64,000 bases of DNA from Roseimarinus sediminis (GTDB taxonomy: Bacteria > Bacteroidota > Bacteroidia > Bacteroidales > Prolixibacteraceae): positions 1-64,000 of the forward strand of contig NZ_JBNPXV010000015.1 of NCBI RefSeq assembly GCF_050433125.1, given 5' to 3'. The translations under genes and the position numbers were made by a program. This document shows positions 7,689 to 16,645 of the stretch, in pieces; position 1 is the stretch's first letter; each line of letters opens with the position of its first letter. The notes beneath the pieces are model-generated. The model saw nothing but the letters and a program-made list of their open reading frames with translations, was not told the DNA's origin and did no database searches.

Positions 7689-7940
7689 ATGGCAAATCAT
7701 AAATCAGCAAAAAAAAGGATTAAGCAAAACGCGCAGCGGAAGCTTAGCAATAAGTACTATGCAAAGACCATGCGTAACGCAGTTAAAAATTTGCGTTCGA
7801 TAACTGAAAAGGCCGATGCAGAAACTTTGTATCCTAAAGTAACTTCTTTGATTGATCGTTTGGCTAATAAGAACGTGATTCACAAGAACAAAGCAGCGAA
7901 CCTGAAATCGAAGTTGGCTGTTCATGTAGCGAAGCTATAA
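7689..7940 (+). CDS. rpsT: 30S ribosomal protein S20
   Basis: S20 binds 16S rRNA early in small-subunit assembly. The 83-residue, highly basic protein begins MANHKSAKKRIKQNAQRK, a typical S20 start. It lies 22 bp after the tRNA-Glu gene, probably within the same transcript, and ends just before a strong terminator at 7961-7989. Confidence 0.97.
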   Translation: MANHKSAKKRIKQNAQRKLSNKYYAKTMRNAVKNLRSITEKADAETLYPKVTSLIDRLANKNVIHKNKAANLKSKLAVHVAKL

Positions 7941-7960
7941 ATTGATCTTAAGATAGGAAG

Positions 7961-7989
7961 AGCCTCTCCTGAAAAGGAGCGGCTTTTTT
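7961..7989 (+). terminator. Terminator after rpsT
   Basis: The stem agcctctcct/aggagcggct, with one internal mismatch and a short loop, is followed by six T residues. Confidence 0.85.
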
Positions 7990-8066
7990 GTGCTCAAAAT
8001 CAGGGGGCTGGTCAAACAGATTGGCTGCTTTTTGCACCTTGTGGTGTAAAGCCGTAATTTAGCCCG

Positions 8067-8762
8067 ATGGCTGATTATGAGAAACTTTCAATACGCAATT
8101 GGGCAGTCGAAGACCGGCCGCGCGAAAAAATGCTGAAGCATGGCTTTGCTGCACTCAGTAACGCCGAGTTACTTGCCATACTCATTGGTTCGGGTAATCG
8201 TCAGGAGTCGGCAGTAGAACTTTGCCGGCGCATCCTTTCCGATTTCAACAACGACATCAATCAGTTGGCCCGCGTTTCAGCCGACAAGCTGAAGACTTAC
8301 AAGGGCATGGGTGAGGCCAAAAGTGTCAATGTACTGGCTGCGCTTGAACTGGGTCGCAGACGACAACTTGCTTCAAAAAACAATTTCCAGCGTATAACTA
8401 CCAGTACCGATGTTTATGAAGTAATGGCCATCGACCTGGTTGATCTGACTCACGAAGAATTCTGGGTGCTCTACCTCGACAGGGCCAATCATGTAATCGA
8501 TAAAAGCAGAATCAGTCAGGGCGGTGTTTCAGGTACCATCATCGATGTACGGATCATTCTCAAACAGGCAATCGACAAGCTGGCATCGGGACTCATACTG
8601 GTTCATAATCATCCCAGCGGAAATCATACCCCAAGCCGGGCCGATATCGAAATAACCCGTAAAACAAGCGACGCAGCCCGTCTGCTTGATATGAACGTGC
8701 TCGATCATCTGATTATTTGCGGCACTCAATTTACCAGTTTTGCCGATGAGGGCCTATTGTAA
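8067..8762 (+). CDS. radC: RadC family JAB/MPN-domain protein
   Basis: RadC-like proteins have an N-terminal helix-hairpin-helix part and a C-terminal JAB domain. In this 231-residue protein residues 1-90 show the UPF0758 start (SIRNWAVEDRPREKMLKHG) and a helical DNA-binding-like segment (LKTYKGMGEAKSVNVLAALE). The metal site LVHNHPSGNHTPSRAD holds the JAMM pattern H-x-H and D. The function of the family is unsettled; a direct repair role was withdrawn for E. coli RadC. A TTTG-N20-TAATTTAG box (8031-8062) would start transcription at or next to the ATG, so the message may have almost no leader. Confidence 0.9.
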   Translation: MADYEKLSIRNWAVEDRPREKMLKHGFAALSNAELLAILIGSGNRQESAVELCRRILSDFNNDINQLARVSADKLKTYKGMGEAKSVNVLAALELGRRRQLASKNNFQRITTSTDVYEVMAIDLVDLTHEEFWVLYLDRANHVIDKSRISQGGVSGTIIDVRIILKQAIDKLASGLILVHNHPSGNHTPSRADIEITRKTSDAARLLDMNVLDHLIICGTQFTSFADEGLL

Positions 8763-8796
8763 TATTTCTTACATTTGATTTCTGAAAATACTGCTT

Positions 8797-10131
8797 ATGA
8801 TTCAGGTTTATTGTTCCGCGCTTACTTCGCGAACCAAATATGCTTTTCAGCTTATTTTTGAAACCCTACTGAAAAGCAGGGTTACTTTTTATTCGCAGCT
8901 CCGGCTTTTTGAACAAAGCAGGGGAGTGAAGATCAATTACTCGGACGAGCACATTTCGGGAGCACTGAATCTGAGGCCTGAGGGCTTGCTTAATGAGGAT
9001 TTTCTGCGCAAAGAAAAACCTGAAGTAACAAGCTGGGACAATGAGTTTGCACTTTTTCCGGTGACTGATTCTTTCCTGCCATTCGACCTTTTTGCAGCCT
9101 CGTTTTACCTTGTGACCCGTTATGAAGAATACAGGAGTGCTAATCTTGATCATCACCAGCGTTACAGGGCCGGTAATTCGATATTAAGCAAAAACGGGGT
9201 GCTCGAAATTCCTGTTGTAAACCGCTGGGCGTTGAAGCTGGCCCTGCTGCTTGAACAACAGTTTCCCGAATATCACCATGTGCCTGCTTCGTTCAACTAT
9301 CTTCCGAGCATCGATATTGATAATGCCTGGGCATTCAAACACAAGCATTGGGGGCGTTTGTTGCTTTCGTCGGGCCGTGATTTGTTGAAAAACCATCGTC
9401 GTGTACTGGTGAAGCGCTTGCGTGTTGTGACCGGAATCGATGCCGATCCTTACGACAATTATGAGTATTTGCAAAAGCTGCTTCAGCAACATGAGCTGCC
9501 GGCTCTGTTTTTTATTCTGTTGAATAACAAGGGAAAATACGACAGGGCGCTTTCTCCCCGCAACCGGCACCTTCAAAAATTGATTCAACAGTTGAATTCC
9601 TGGGCTACGGTGGCGATTCACCCTTCGTACATGTCAAATACGAAGAAAGGACAGCTTGAGCGTGAAATAAAACTGCTTGAGGGTATTACCGGAAAGCCGG
9701 TGCAGCAAAGCCGTCAACATTTTCTGAAACTTCGCTGGCCCGATACTTATCGTTCACTCATTCAGTCGGGTATTCGAAGCGAGTATTCAATGGGTTATGC
9801 TTCACATCCTGGCTTCAGAGCCGGAATAGCAAGTCCTTATCCATTTTACGATTTGGAGGATGAGTCAGAAAAACCACTGATGATTTATCCCTTTGCAGTA
9901 ATGGATGTAACCTTGCGCCAGTATCGAAAGATGAGTCCCCGTGAAGCCGGGCTGAAAATTGAAAAGCTGATGCAGGAAACTGCTGCAGTTGGCGGAACTT
10001 TTATTAGCTTGTGGCACAACGAATCGTTGGGAGATGAAGGCTATTGGGACGGCTGGCGTGTTGTGTATGAAAGGATGACGCAATTAGCCATCAGTCTGCT
10101 TAAAGCACCAGCTTCCAAATTGATGTCATAA
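8797..10131 (+). CDS. Polysaccharide deacetylase-like protein with DUF7033-type N-terminus
   Basis: This 444-residue protein has an N-terminal module (about 1-140; FDLFAASFYLVTRYEEY) followed by a NodB-like (beta/alpha)7 domain. The NodB metal motif appears as LPSIDIDNAWAF. The segments WATVAIHPSYMSN and SLWHNESL supply the His residues expected in later NodB motifs. Bacteroidota proteins of this layout lie in surface-glycan clusters and are presumed carbohydrate esterases or relatives; the exact substrate is unknown. There is no signal peptide, so it may act in the cytoplasm. It is the first gene of a tight forward cluster reaching 15676 (27-bp gap to the next gene). Confidence 0.7.
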   Translation: MIQVYCSALTSRTKYAFQLIFETLLKSRVTFYSQLRLFEQSRGVKINYSDEHISGALNLRPEGLLNEDFLRKEKPEVTSWDNEFALFPVTDSFLPFDLFAASFYLVTRYEEYRSANLDHHQRYRAGNSILSKNGVLEIPVVNRWALKLALLLEQQFPEYHHVPASFNYLPSIDIDNAWAFKHKHWGRLLLSSGRDLLKNHRRVLVKRLRVVTGIDADPYDNYEYLQKLLQQHELPALFFILLNNKGKYDRALSPRNRHLQKLIQQLNSWATVAIHPSYMSNTKKGQLEREIKLLEGITGKPVQQSRQHFLKLRWPDTYRSLIQSGIRSEYSMGYASHPGFRAGIASPYPFYDLEDESEKPLMIYPFAVMDVTLRQYRKMSPREAGLKIEKLMQETAAVGGTFISLWHNESLGDEGYWDGWRVVYERMTQLAISLLKAPASKLMS

Positions 10132-10158
10132 TGCAGCTCGAATTAAAATTTAGATTGA

Positions 10159-11076
10159 ATGAGCAGGGAAATTAAAATTCGCTTATTGCATAACCATGAG
10201 GTCGATCTCGATCAATGGGATCAGGCTGTAACTGCAGCACCCAATTGCCGGGTGTATGCCGAAAGCTGGTACCTCGATATTGTTGAACCCGACTGGCTGG
10301 GGCTTGTTGTTGGCAACTACGATTATGTGATGCCGGTACTGAGTAAGCAGAAGCTGGGAATAAAATATGCCTATCAGGCTCCTTTTGCACAGCAGTTGGG
10401 GATTTATCCGCCGGCAACCCCGGAGGTGAGCCGGCAGATTATTCACTTTTTAAAAGCCAATTTTTTGCTGATCGAAATGTCGCTGAACGCTTTAAATGTT
10501 TCGGTTGAAAAACAGATTGATGTTGAAGTGAGAAAGAATCATTTGTTAGGGCTGAAAAACAGCTATGATGAATTGTTTCAGAACTACGACCGGCATACCC
10601 GACGATATGTTCGCAAAGCCAGGTCATACTGTGAGCTGAGTGATGGTTTGGGCTTTGAAGAGTTCATGGCTTTTAAGAAGCAACATGCGCAAAAAAGTTT
10701 TAAAGCACTGCACCAAAGAATACTGCAGTTGATTGTTTTTAAAACGATGGATAAGCACAAAGCGCTTATTTATGGTGCTTATACTCCTCAAAATGAGTTG
10801 TGTGCTGCTGCCTTTTTTCTGAAGGAGAAAAAACGTTATACCTACCTCAATGCAGTTTCATCGCCCGAAGGGAAAGAAAAAAGGGCAATGTTTGCCATCA
10901 TCGACCGTTTTATACACGATCATGCAGGGAAGTCGATGATGCTCGATTTTGAAGGATCGCAGATAGAGGGCATTGCCCGTTTTTTTGAAGGTTTCGGTGC
11001 ACGTCCCGAAAACTATCAGTTTATCAGATACAATCACCTGCCCTGGTATATCAAATGGCTGAAGAAAGCACGATAG
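10159..11076 (+). CDS. FemAB/GNAT-like transferase
   Basis: The 305-residue protein has the features of a GNAT fold of the FemAB-like type: an N-terminal half with ESWYLDIVEPDWLGLVVG and a second half with RRYVRKARSY and ALIYGAYTPQNELCAAAFF, the beta-strand and glycine pattern common in that group. FemAB relatives transfer amino acids from aminoacyl-tRNA or acyl groups to cell-wall or glycan precursors. No substrate can be named. It lies between two deacetylase-like genes and upstream of an adenylation enzyme and a carrier protein, suggesting surface glycan modification. Confidence 0.6.
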   Translation: MSREIKIRLLHNHEVDLDQWDQAVTAAPNCRVYAESWYLDIVEPDWLGLVVGNYDYVMPVLSKQKLGIKYAYQAPFAQQLGIYPPATPEVSRQIIHFLKANFLLIEMSLNALNVSVEKQIDVEVRKNHLLGLKNSYDELFQNYDRHTRRYVRKARSYCELSDGLGFEEFMAFKKQHAQKSFKALHQRILQLIVFKTMDKHKALIYGAYTPQNELCAAAFFLKEKKRYTYLNAVSSPEGKEKRAMFAIIDRFIHDHAGKSMMLDFEGSQIEGIARFFEGFGARPENYQFIRYNHLPWYIKWLKKAR

Positions 11077-11089
11077 AAAATGTAAACGA

Positions 11090-12022
11090 ATGAAAGCATT
11101 GTTTCGGACTACAATGGCTGCGACAGCCCGTTTGCTTCCCCTGTCATGGCTGATGAAAGGGAAGCGTTTTCCTCATGTTCTGCCATTCTACCATGTGGTG
11201 AGCAATACCGATTTGCCTTACATCGACAGCTATCGGGTCAGGACGCCGGAGCAGTTTGAAAAGGAACTCGATTTTTTTTGCCGTTATTTTCAAGCTGTAA
11301 GTCTTGAAGAGCTCATTGAACGTCCCGGCAACAACAAGATGCATCTTTCATTCGACGATGGTTTGAAAGAGTGTCATTCGCTGATCGCTCCCATTCTGAA
11401 ACGGAGGGGGATACCGGCTACCTTTTTTGTGTCGCCTTATTTTGTTGATAACAGGGAATTGTTTCATGGATTTAAACGGGCCATTCTGGAGTCGAAAGGG
11501 GTGGTACTCCCCGTCAAGCCTGTTTTCAGTGATTCATTGAAACTTGATCAGCTGGCCGCAGCCAACAATATTCGTTTTGCCGATTACCAGCCTTATATGA
11601 CTTTTGATCAGATTAATGATCTTCATCGTCAGGGTTTTCTGATTGGAGCCCATAGCCTGAATCATCCCGAAATGTGGTTACTTGATGAAGATGAACAATA
11701 CCGGCAGGTTGTCGAAAGCATGCAGTGGGTGAATAAAAATTTTCATCCTGAACGTAGCGCTTTTTCCTTTCCTTATACCGATGACGGTTTGAGCCGGACA
11801 TTATTTGATCGCATCGCACAAAGTGGAGAAGTGGATTATACCCTGGGAACCGCCGGATTGAAATATGATGAATTAAATGGACATTTCCAACGCATTCCGG
11901 TAGAAAACAGGTTTAATTACACTGCCCGCAATGTCGTCCGCTTTGAATATTTGTATTATTTTGTACGTTCGTTTTTCGGTCAGAATGTGGTGAGGCATGC
12001 TGAGACTGACATTAATAAGTGA
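11090..12022 (+). CDS. Polysaccharide deacetylase (NodB domain) family protein
   Basis: This 310-residue protein contains the NodB homology domain. LSFDDGLKECHSL is motif 1 (catalytic base and metal Asp) and GAHSLNHPEMWLL is motif 2, with the two metal His residues (S-x-x-HP). PATFFVSPYF is the usual strand between them, and SFPYTDDG resembles the later motif. Family members remove N-acetyl or O-acetyl groups from polysaccharides. There is no cleavable signal, though a short hydrophobic N-terminus is present. It follows the FemAB-like gene after 13 bp. Confidence 0.8.
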   Translation: MKALFRTTMAATARLLPLSWLMKGKRFPHVLPFYHVVSNTDLPYIDSYRVRTPEQFEKELDFFCRYFQAVSLEELIERPGNNKMHLSFDDGLKECHSLIAPILKRRGIPATFFVSPYFVDNRELFHGFKRAILESKGVVLPVKPVFSDSLKLDQLAAANNIRFADYQPYMTFDQINDLHRQGFLIGAHSLNHPEMWLLDEDEQYRQVVESMQWVNKNFHPERSAFSFPYTDDGLSRTLFDRIAQSGEVDYTLGTAGLKYDELNGHFQRIPVENRFNYTARNVVRFEYLYYFVRSFFGQNVVRHAETDINK

Positions 12023-12062
12023 AGGCTTCCTGCAAACTATTAAGGTTTAAACAGATAGCAAA

Positions 12063-13541
12063 ATGAAATTTTTCCTCGAGCAGTTGTGCGATAATTTTGA
12101 GACCTATGCCGGGCATGCAGCCTTTCATATCGAAGGTTCTTTTTATACCTATGCTGAGCTTGGAGCCAGAGTTAGCGCAGTACAGCAGCTTCTGTTTGGC
12201 TTTCCCGACGAACAATATTTTGGGGTGGTAACACGCAATCGTATCGATACCTATGCCACCATTTTCGCTCTTTGGTTAACGGGAAAAACATCGGTTCCAA
12301 TAAGTCCGAAAAATCCGGTTTCACGCAACGCAGGAATCCTGAAGGAAATGGAGATTGCTACCCTTTTCGACAGTAGTCACGACGAAGTACTGCAATTCGA
12401 TGGTATCAAAAGTATAGCTACTTCTCACTTAAAGTCGGAACGAAATGAGCCGGTTGTGATCGATGTTCCTCTAAGTAGCGATTTGTATGTGCTTTTTACC
12501 AGCGGGAGTACAGGACAGCCCAAGGGGGTGTGTATCAGCAGGGCTAATCTCGACGCTTTTCTGAAGGGCTTTTTTGCCTGTGGTTATGAGTTTACTCCGG
12601 CCGATCGGTGCATACAGGTGTACGAACTTACCTTTGATGCATCGGTGCAGTGTTATACCTTTCCCCTGTTGGTCGGGGCTACGGTTTATACCATTCCCGA
12701 TCAGGGCGTCAGGTTCCTGTCCATCATGAAAGTACTTCAGTCGTACCAGATTACCTTTGTGAAAATGACTCCCTCGGTAATTTATTATCTTGAACCTTAT
12801 TTTAGGCAGATTAGTTTGCCGCACCTTCGCTACTGTCTTTTTGGTGCAGAAGCTTTTCCGGCCGATTTGGTAACAAAATGGGAAAAGTGCATTCCCAATG
12901 CCGAAATTCATAATGTTTACGGACCAACCGAAGCAAGCATCAATTGCTCGTGGTACAAATGGCAGAGGGGAAGAACGAACAAAGTAATGAACGGAATTGC
13001 TTCCATTGGTAGTGCTTTCCAAAACCTGAAGCTCATGGTGATTGATGATAAGCTGAAGCCTGTACCTGCCGGAACCAAAGGAGAATTGTGTGTGGCAGGT
13101 CCTCAGGTAACACGGGGATACTGGAAGCGGCCGGAGATCGATGCTCAGGCTTTCTTTGAATACAATCATCTTCGTTTTTACCGAACCGGTGACCTGGTTA
13201 TGGAAGATGAAGACGGGGATTTGCTCTTTATCGGTCGGATCGACGATCAGGTGCAAATCGACGGCCATCGTATCGAACCGGGTGAAATTGCCTGGCATGC
13301 CATTCAGCAAACGGGTGTAAAATGTGTGGCCATGGTTACTCAACGTGGAGCCTTAAAGGGTAGCATCGTGTTGTTTGTTGAAGATGAAAAAGTTGAAACT
13401 GACAAGTTACAGCAGTCACTTGCTAAGGTACTTCCACCCTACATGGTGCCTGGAAAAATAATTGTGATGGAGCAGCTTCCTTTGCTTTCCAGCGGGAAAA
13501 CCGACAGGGTTCAATTGGAAAAAATGATGGAAGATGCATAA
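12063..13541 (+). CDS. AMP-forming adenylation enzyme (acyl/amino acid-ACP ligase)
   Basis: This member of the ANL superfamily has 492 residues. Core motifs are LFTSGSTGQPKGV (P-loop-like A3), YGPTEASINCSW (A5), YRTGDLV (A7), IGRIDDQVQIDGHRIEPGEI (A8) and LLSSGKTDR (A10 with the catalytic Lys). Size and motifs resemble DltA or a stand-alone NRPS A domain. Such enzymes activate an amino or fatty acid as the adenylate and load it on a carrier protein. An ACP gene lies 800 bp downstream in the same cluster and is the likely partner. The activated substrate cannot be read from sequence. The 3' end overlaps the next gene by 8 bp. Confidence 0.87.
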   Translation: MKFFLEQLCDNFETYAGHAAFHIEGSFYTYAELGARVSAVQQLLFGFPDEQYFGVVTRNRIDTYATIFALWLTGKTSVPISPKNPVSRNAGILKEMEIATLFDSSHDEVLQFDGIKSIATSHLKSERNEPVVIDVPLSSDLYVLFTSGSTGQPKGVCISRANLDAFLKGFFACGYEFTPADRCIQVYELTFDASVQCYTFPLLVGATVYTIPDQGVRFLSIMKVLQSYQITFVKMTPSVIYYLEPYFRQISLPHLRYCLFGAEAFPADLVTKWEKCIPNAEIHNVYGPTEASINCSWYKWQRGRTNKVMNGIASIGSAFQNLKLMVIDDKLKPVPAGTKGELCVAGPQVTRGYWKRPEIDAQAFFEYNHLRFYRTGDLVMEDEDGDLLFIGRIDDQVQIDGHRIEPGEIAWHAIQQTGVKCVAMVTQRGALKGSIVLFVEDEKVETDKLQQSLAKVLPPYMVPGKIIVMEQLPLLSSGKTDRVQLEKMMEDA

Positions 13542-14283
13542 GGATATACTTGGCAACCTGACAGATTTTTATCGTGATGCAGCCAGTTTTCAGGAACTGG
13601 AGCTGCAGCAACTGTTTGAAATGCATTTTGTTTATAACATAAATGCACATTGGCCCAATGCCCTCATAGGGAACTGCAATGCAGAACAGGCAGCTGAGGT
13701 ACTTGAACGAATGAGCAAAAGACTTGTTCCGCCCTTTTGGATCATGGATACTACTCATTCTGAAGTCGATCAGGAATGGCTGGCTAAAAAAGGCTGTCGT
13801 GAAGTGCAACGCTGGGAAGGAATGTGGTGCGATAAGGCGCATTTTACAAAAGTACCACTGTTGACGGGTGAAGCGGTAAGCATGAGGCCCGTCAATGCAA
13901 AGAATGCGTTGCAGCAATGGGGTAGCCTTGTTCGGAAGGTGATGATGCCCAATAAGGTACTTAACCTTAGCTTGCTTGAGGGTTGGCTGAATAGCAGTCA
14001 GCATCGTTTAATGCTGATTTTTGAAAATGACAGGCCTGTTGCTGGCGGTTTGATGTACCTGAAAGAACAAACGGCCGGCATTTACTTTATCGCGACACTT
14101 CCTGAATACCAGCGCAAAGGCTACGGTTCGGCCATGGTTTCCTCACTGGTGGATGAGGCATTCACTGCTGGTGCCGACCGCGTAGTTTTACATGCATCGG
14201 CTGCCGGACTGAAAATGTACCTTAAATTGGGCTTTGTTCCCGAAGGCCCAATCAGTACTTACTGGAAAATTGGTATTTTTTAA
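13534..14283 (+). CDS. GNAT family N-acetyltransferase
   Basis: The 249-residue protein ends in a clear GNAT domain (about residues 110-249). YFIATLPEYQRKGYGSAMVS is motif A with the acyl-CoA or acyl-carrier pyrophosphate loop Q-R-K-G-Y-G. GLKMYLKLGFVPEG is the C-terminal motif B. The N-terminal half is family-specific and contains PFWIMDTTHSEVDQEWLAKK. Its start overlaps the adenylation gene by 8 bp, which implies translational coupling. It may transfer the acyl group activated by that enzyme; this is inference from context. Confidence 0.8.
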   Translation: MHKDILGNLTDFYRDAASFQELELQQLFEMHFVYNINAHWPNALIGNCNAEQAAEVLERMSKRLVPPFWIMDTTHSEVDQEWLAKKGCREVQRWEGMWCDKAHFTKVPLLTGEAVSMRPVNAKNALQQWGSLVRKVMMPNKVLNLSLLEGWLNSSQHRLMLIFENDRPVAGGLMYLKEQTAGIYFIATLPEYQRKGYGSAMVSSLVDEAFTAGADRVVLHASAAGLKMYLKLGFVPEGPISTYWKIGIF

Positions 14284-14293
14284 AGTACCCGCT

Positions 14294-14301
14294 TATCTTT
14301 G
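14294..14301 (+). promoter_or_regulatory. Candidate -7 promoter element before the acyl carrier protein
   Basis: TATCTTTG matches TAnnTTTG and lies 40 bp before the ACP start. No good TTTG box was found at the right distance. It could give the ACP extra transcription inside the cluster. Confidence 0.4.
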
Positions 14302-14340
14302 CAAGGCTAAGTCACTTAACAGGATTACTTAATTTTACAC

Positions 14341-14586
14341 ATGAACGATCGAGAAATATTTGATGGTGTTTGCCAAACAATACAAACAGTTTTAAAACTC
14401 AACACCAAAAAACTGGATGCAGATTCAGGAGCTGGTGATATTGAAGGTTGGGACTCTCTTCATCACATGATGATCATTACCGGGGTAGAAGAACATTTTT
14501 CAGTTCGTTTTGACTTCATGGAAGTACTTGAGATGAAAACAATCGGCGATATCTGTACCGGAGTTAAAAAGCAAAAAACAGCCTGA
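14341..14586 (+). CDS. Stand-alone acyl carrier protein
   Basis: This 81-residue acidic four-helix carrier protein has the phosphopantetheine attachment serine S39 in EGWDSLHHMMII, the D-S-L motif of ACPs and PCPs. It is not the fatty-acid AcpP, which normally lies beside fabF; here the neighbours are an adenylation enzyme and GNAT-like transferases. It most likely carries the acyl or aminoacyl group made by the 12063-13541 enzyme, as DltC does for DltA. The next gene starts one base after its stop codon. Confidence 0.9.
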   Translation: MNDREIFDGVCQTIQTVLKLNTKKLDADSGAGDIEGWDSLHHMMIITGVEEHFSVRFDFMEVLEMKTIGDICTGVKKQKTA

Positions 14587-14587
14587 A

Positions 14588-15676
14588 GTGGATTTCAAAA
14601 ACTATACCCTTGAGGCACTTGATCAGTTATGCCGCCACAAAGGATTTCTGGCAGGCAATGTGGCTGTGATTAGTCCTGCAAGACTCGCCTCTCAATTAAA
14701 GAACCCGTCAGTGCTTCCCGATGATGTGGTACTCACGGTTGCTTACGATGAGCACCAGCGGGTGGCAGGGTTCATTGGTGCCCTGCCCGCTGTAATTCAT
14801 GGAGAACGTTGTGCATGGAATTCCTGCTGGTGGGTTAGAGAAGAAACTGCTGCCAATGTTTCGATGCAACTTTTGGCCCTGTTTATACAGAACTGGAAAC
14901 AAAAAGTACTGTTTTCGGAAATGACCCCTCTCACCATGCGAATTATCAAACAACTGGGATTTTGTAATCACACCGAACTGGTTGGTTTCAGAGGCTATTA
15001 CCGTATGGCACTTGCCAAGGTGTTGCCATCGAAATACCGGTTTTTTAGCAACTTTTCAGGGCTGTTACGTTTTACTGATTCCTTGTTGAATAACCTGCTG
15101 GAAATCAGAAGTGTGTGGATTAATGCCGGAAAGGTGGAACCCCTGCACTGCAAGGTGATCAACGCCCTTGATGATACTGACCGTGAGGTGCTTGAACGCT
15201 TCAGACAGCAGAACCCTGCACAACGTTCGGTGGATGATTTTAACTGGATTATTAAAAATCCATGGCTCGCCGAACACGATAAGGCCGATTCAATCATCGA
15301 CCGTTCCTATCCCTTTTCGTATGCGGTAAAACGGTTTAAAAGCCGCTGGTTGCGCTTTTATGATGAGCACACAGTGCTTGCCCTGGTCAACTTCACTGTA
15401 AGAGACAATGAATTAAAACTTCCCTATGTTTTTTGTCAACCCGGTACGGAGCATGCCATTGCAGCCTATTTTACCAATTATTTGATTAGTGATGTAAAAC
15501 TGGCTACGATTACTACTTTCCATCAGGGCTTAATTGAAGCCTTCAATCAAAAGAAGTGCTTTCTTTTTCGTGCCAGGCCGCTGAAGTATTCAGCCATCGC
15601 CAAGGCAGTTCCCGGCCTGATTGAAAATGCCCAACCTGAACTTCAAATGGGCGATGGTGATGCCGTTTTTACCTGA
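14588..15676 (+). CDS. GNAT-like protein of unknown function
   Basis: The 362-residue protein starts with GTG at 14588, one base after the ACP stop, so the two are probably coupled. Residues 1-140 resemble an N-terminal GNAT half (VAYDEHQRVAGFIGALPAVI, then AWNSCWWV and MRIIKQLGFCNHTELVGF). The second half has a further strand-rich region (ALVNFTVRDNELKLPYVFC). This double-GNAT-like layout is seen in glycan- or lipid-modifying transferases but I do not recognise a named family. It may use the ACP-bound group as donor. Confidence 0.5.
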   Translation: MDFKNYTLEALDQLCRHKGFLAGNVAVISPARLASQLKNPSVLPDDVVLTVAYDEHQRVAGFIGALPAVIHGERCAWNSCWWVREETAANVSMQLLALFIQNWKQKVLFSEMTPLTMRIIKQLGFCNHTELVGFRGYYRMALAKVLPSKYRFFSNFSGLLRFTDSLLNNLLEIRSVWINAGKVEPLHCKVINALDDTDREVLERFRQQNPAQRSVDDFNWIIKNPWLAEHDKADSIIDRSYPFSYAVKRFKSRWLRFYDEHTVLALVNFTVRDNELKLPYVFCQPGTEHAIAAYFTNYLISDVKLATITTFHQGLIEAFNQKKCFLFRARPLKYSAIAKAVPGLIENAQPELQMGDGDAVFT

Positions 15677-15894
15677 TTTGAGCCCTGCCAATTTTTCTTT
15701 CTTTTTTAAGTGTGCATGAATTAACTGTTTAAAAGGAATATTTTTTACCTTTCACAAGGCAAATCAGGTTTTGCAATTGTCGGAAGTGCATCAGCCTAAA
15801 GCAGCACAGACATGTATGTGCCATATTTTAGGTGATGGCCGGGTAAATCAGAGCATAAAAACTTGCAGTTTTCCTGATCATATTATTAAAAAGA
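15677..15894. other. Intergenic region before the zinc-ribbon gene
   Basis: This 218-bp AT-rich stretch contains a TACCTTTC box near 15746, one mismatch from the -7 consensus. No terminator or RNA gene was recognised. Confidence 0.3.
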
Positions 15895-16635
15895 ATGACG
15901 GCAACCTTTCATTATCAATATCAAAGCAAGCATTTACTGCGCCCTGTTCGCGGATTAATGAAGCATTGGTACCGGGGAAGCCAGTTTCGATGTAATATTT
16001 GTGGCAATCATTTTCGGCGATTTATCATTCTGGGGGAAAAGCATGGAAGGTCCTTGTGTCCTGCTTGTGGATCGGTTGAATCGAGTCGTTTGATTTGGCT
16101 GTATCTTACCAATGAAGTGTTGGGGAAAAAGAATAAAAAGAAGTTTCTGCTCTGTTCACCCGAGCCGGTTTTGCTTAAAAAAATGAAAAAACATGACATT
16201 GATCTTGCGATAGTTCAGCGCGATGATCTTATTTCGCCCCAGCCAAAAAACAGCCGCCAATTAACAGGCGGAGTTTTCGATGTTATACTATTTTTGCACC
16301 AGTTGGAATACCTCGATGAAAGTGAAGAAGTTTTACCTGTGTTAAAACGTTTGCTTCGTCCCGGTGGCTTTGTGCTGATACAAACCCTTGTTAACCAGGC
16401 AATGGATCGAAAATATGACAAAATTGTATCGGACGAGGACCGCGATCGACTGAAAGAGTTTATGAAGCCCGGCGTAAAACGTGTATTCGGTTCCGATTTA
16501 CAAAAAACATTGAGTAAAGCCGGTTTTATGGTCGAAACGATCGATTACGGAAGCAGGCTGGGAAGCGCCGCTGTTCAGTATTATCAACTGGGTAAGGGGC
16601 AGCATGAGTTGATTTATAAGTGTAAGAAACCATAA
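15895..16635 (+). CDS. Zinc-ribbon protein with methyltransferase-like domain
   Basis: In this 246-residue protein residues about 32-60 form a zinc ribbon with two CxxC pairs (RCNICGNHF and LCPACGSVESSRLIW). The rest resembles a class I methyltransferase: FDVILFLHQLEYLDESEEVL and LKRLLRPGGFVLIQTLV correspond to the post-motif regions. The motif I glycine loop that binds S-adenosylmethionine is replaced by FLLCSPEPVLLKK, so methyl transfer is doubtful. Similar zinc-ribbon/methyltransferase proteins occur near glycan biosynthesis genes. It ends 10 bp before upp. Confidence 0.6.
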   Translation: MTATFHYQYQSKHLLRPVRGLMKHWYRGSQFRCNICGNHFRRFIILGEKHGRSLCPACGSVESSRLIWLYLTNEVLGKKNKKKFLLCSPEPVLLKKMKKHDIDLAIVQRDDLISPQPKNSRQLTGGVFDVILFLHQLEYLDESEEVLPVLKRLLRPGGFVLIQTLVNQAMDRKYDKIVSDEDRDRLKEFMKPGVKRVFGSDLQKTLSKAGFMVETIDYGSRLGSAAVQYYQLGKGQHELIYKCKKP

Positions 16636-16645
16636 AACAGATTTA

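Noticed and set aside
12471..13343. 290-codon antisense open frame in the adenylation gene
   Set aside because: Shadow of a conserved ANL enzyme with no recognisable domain.
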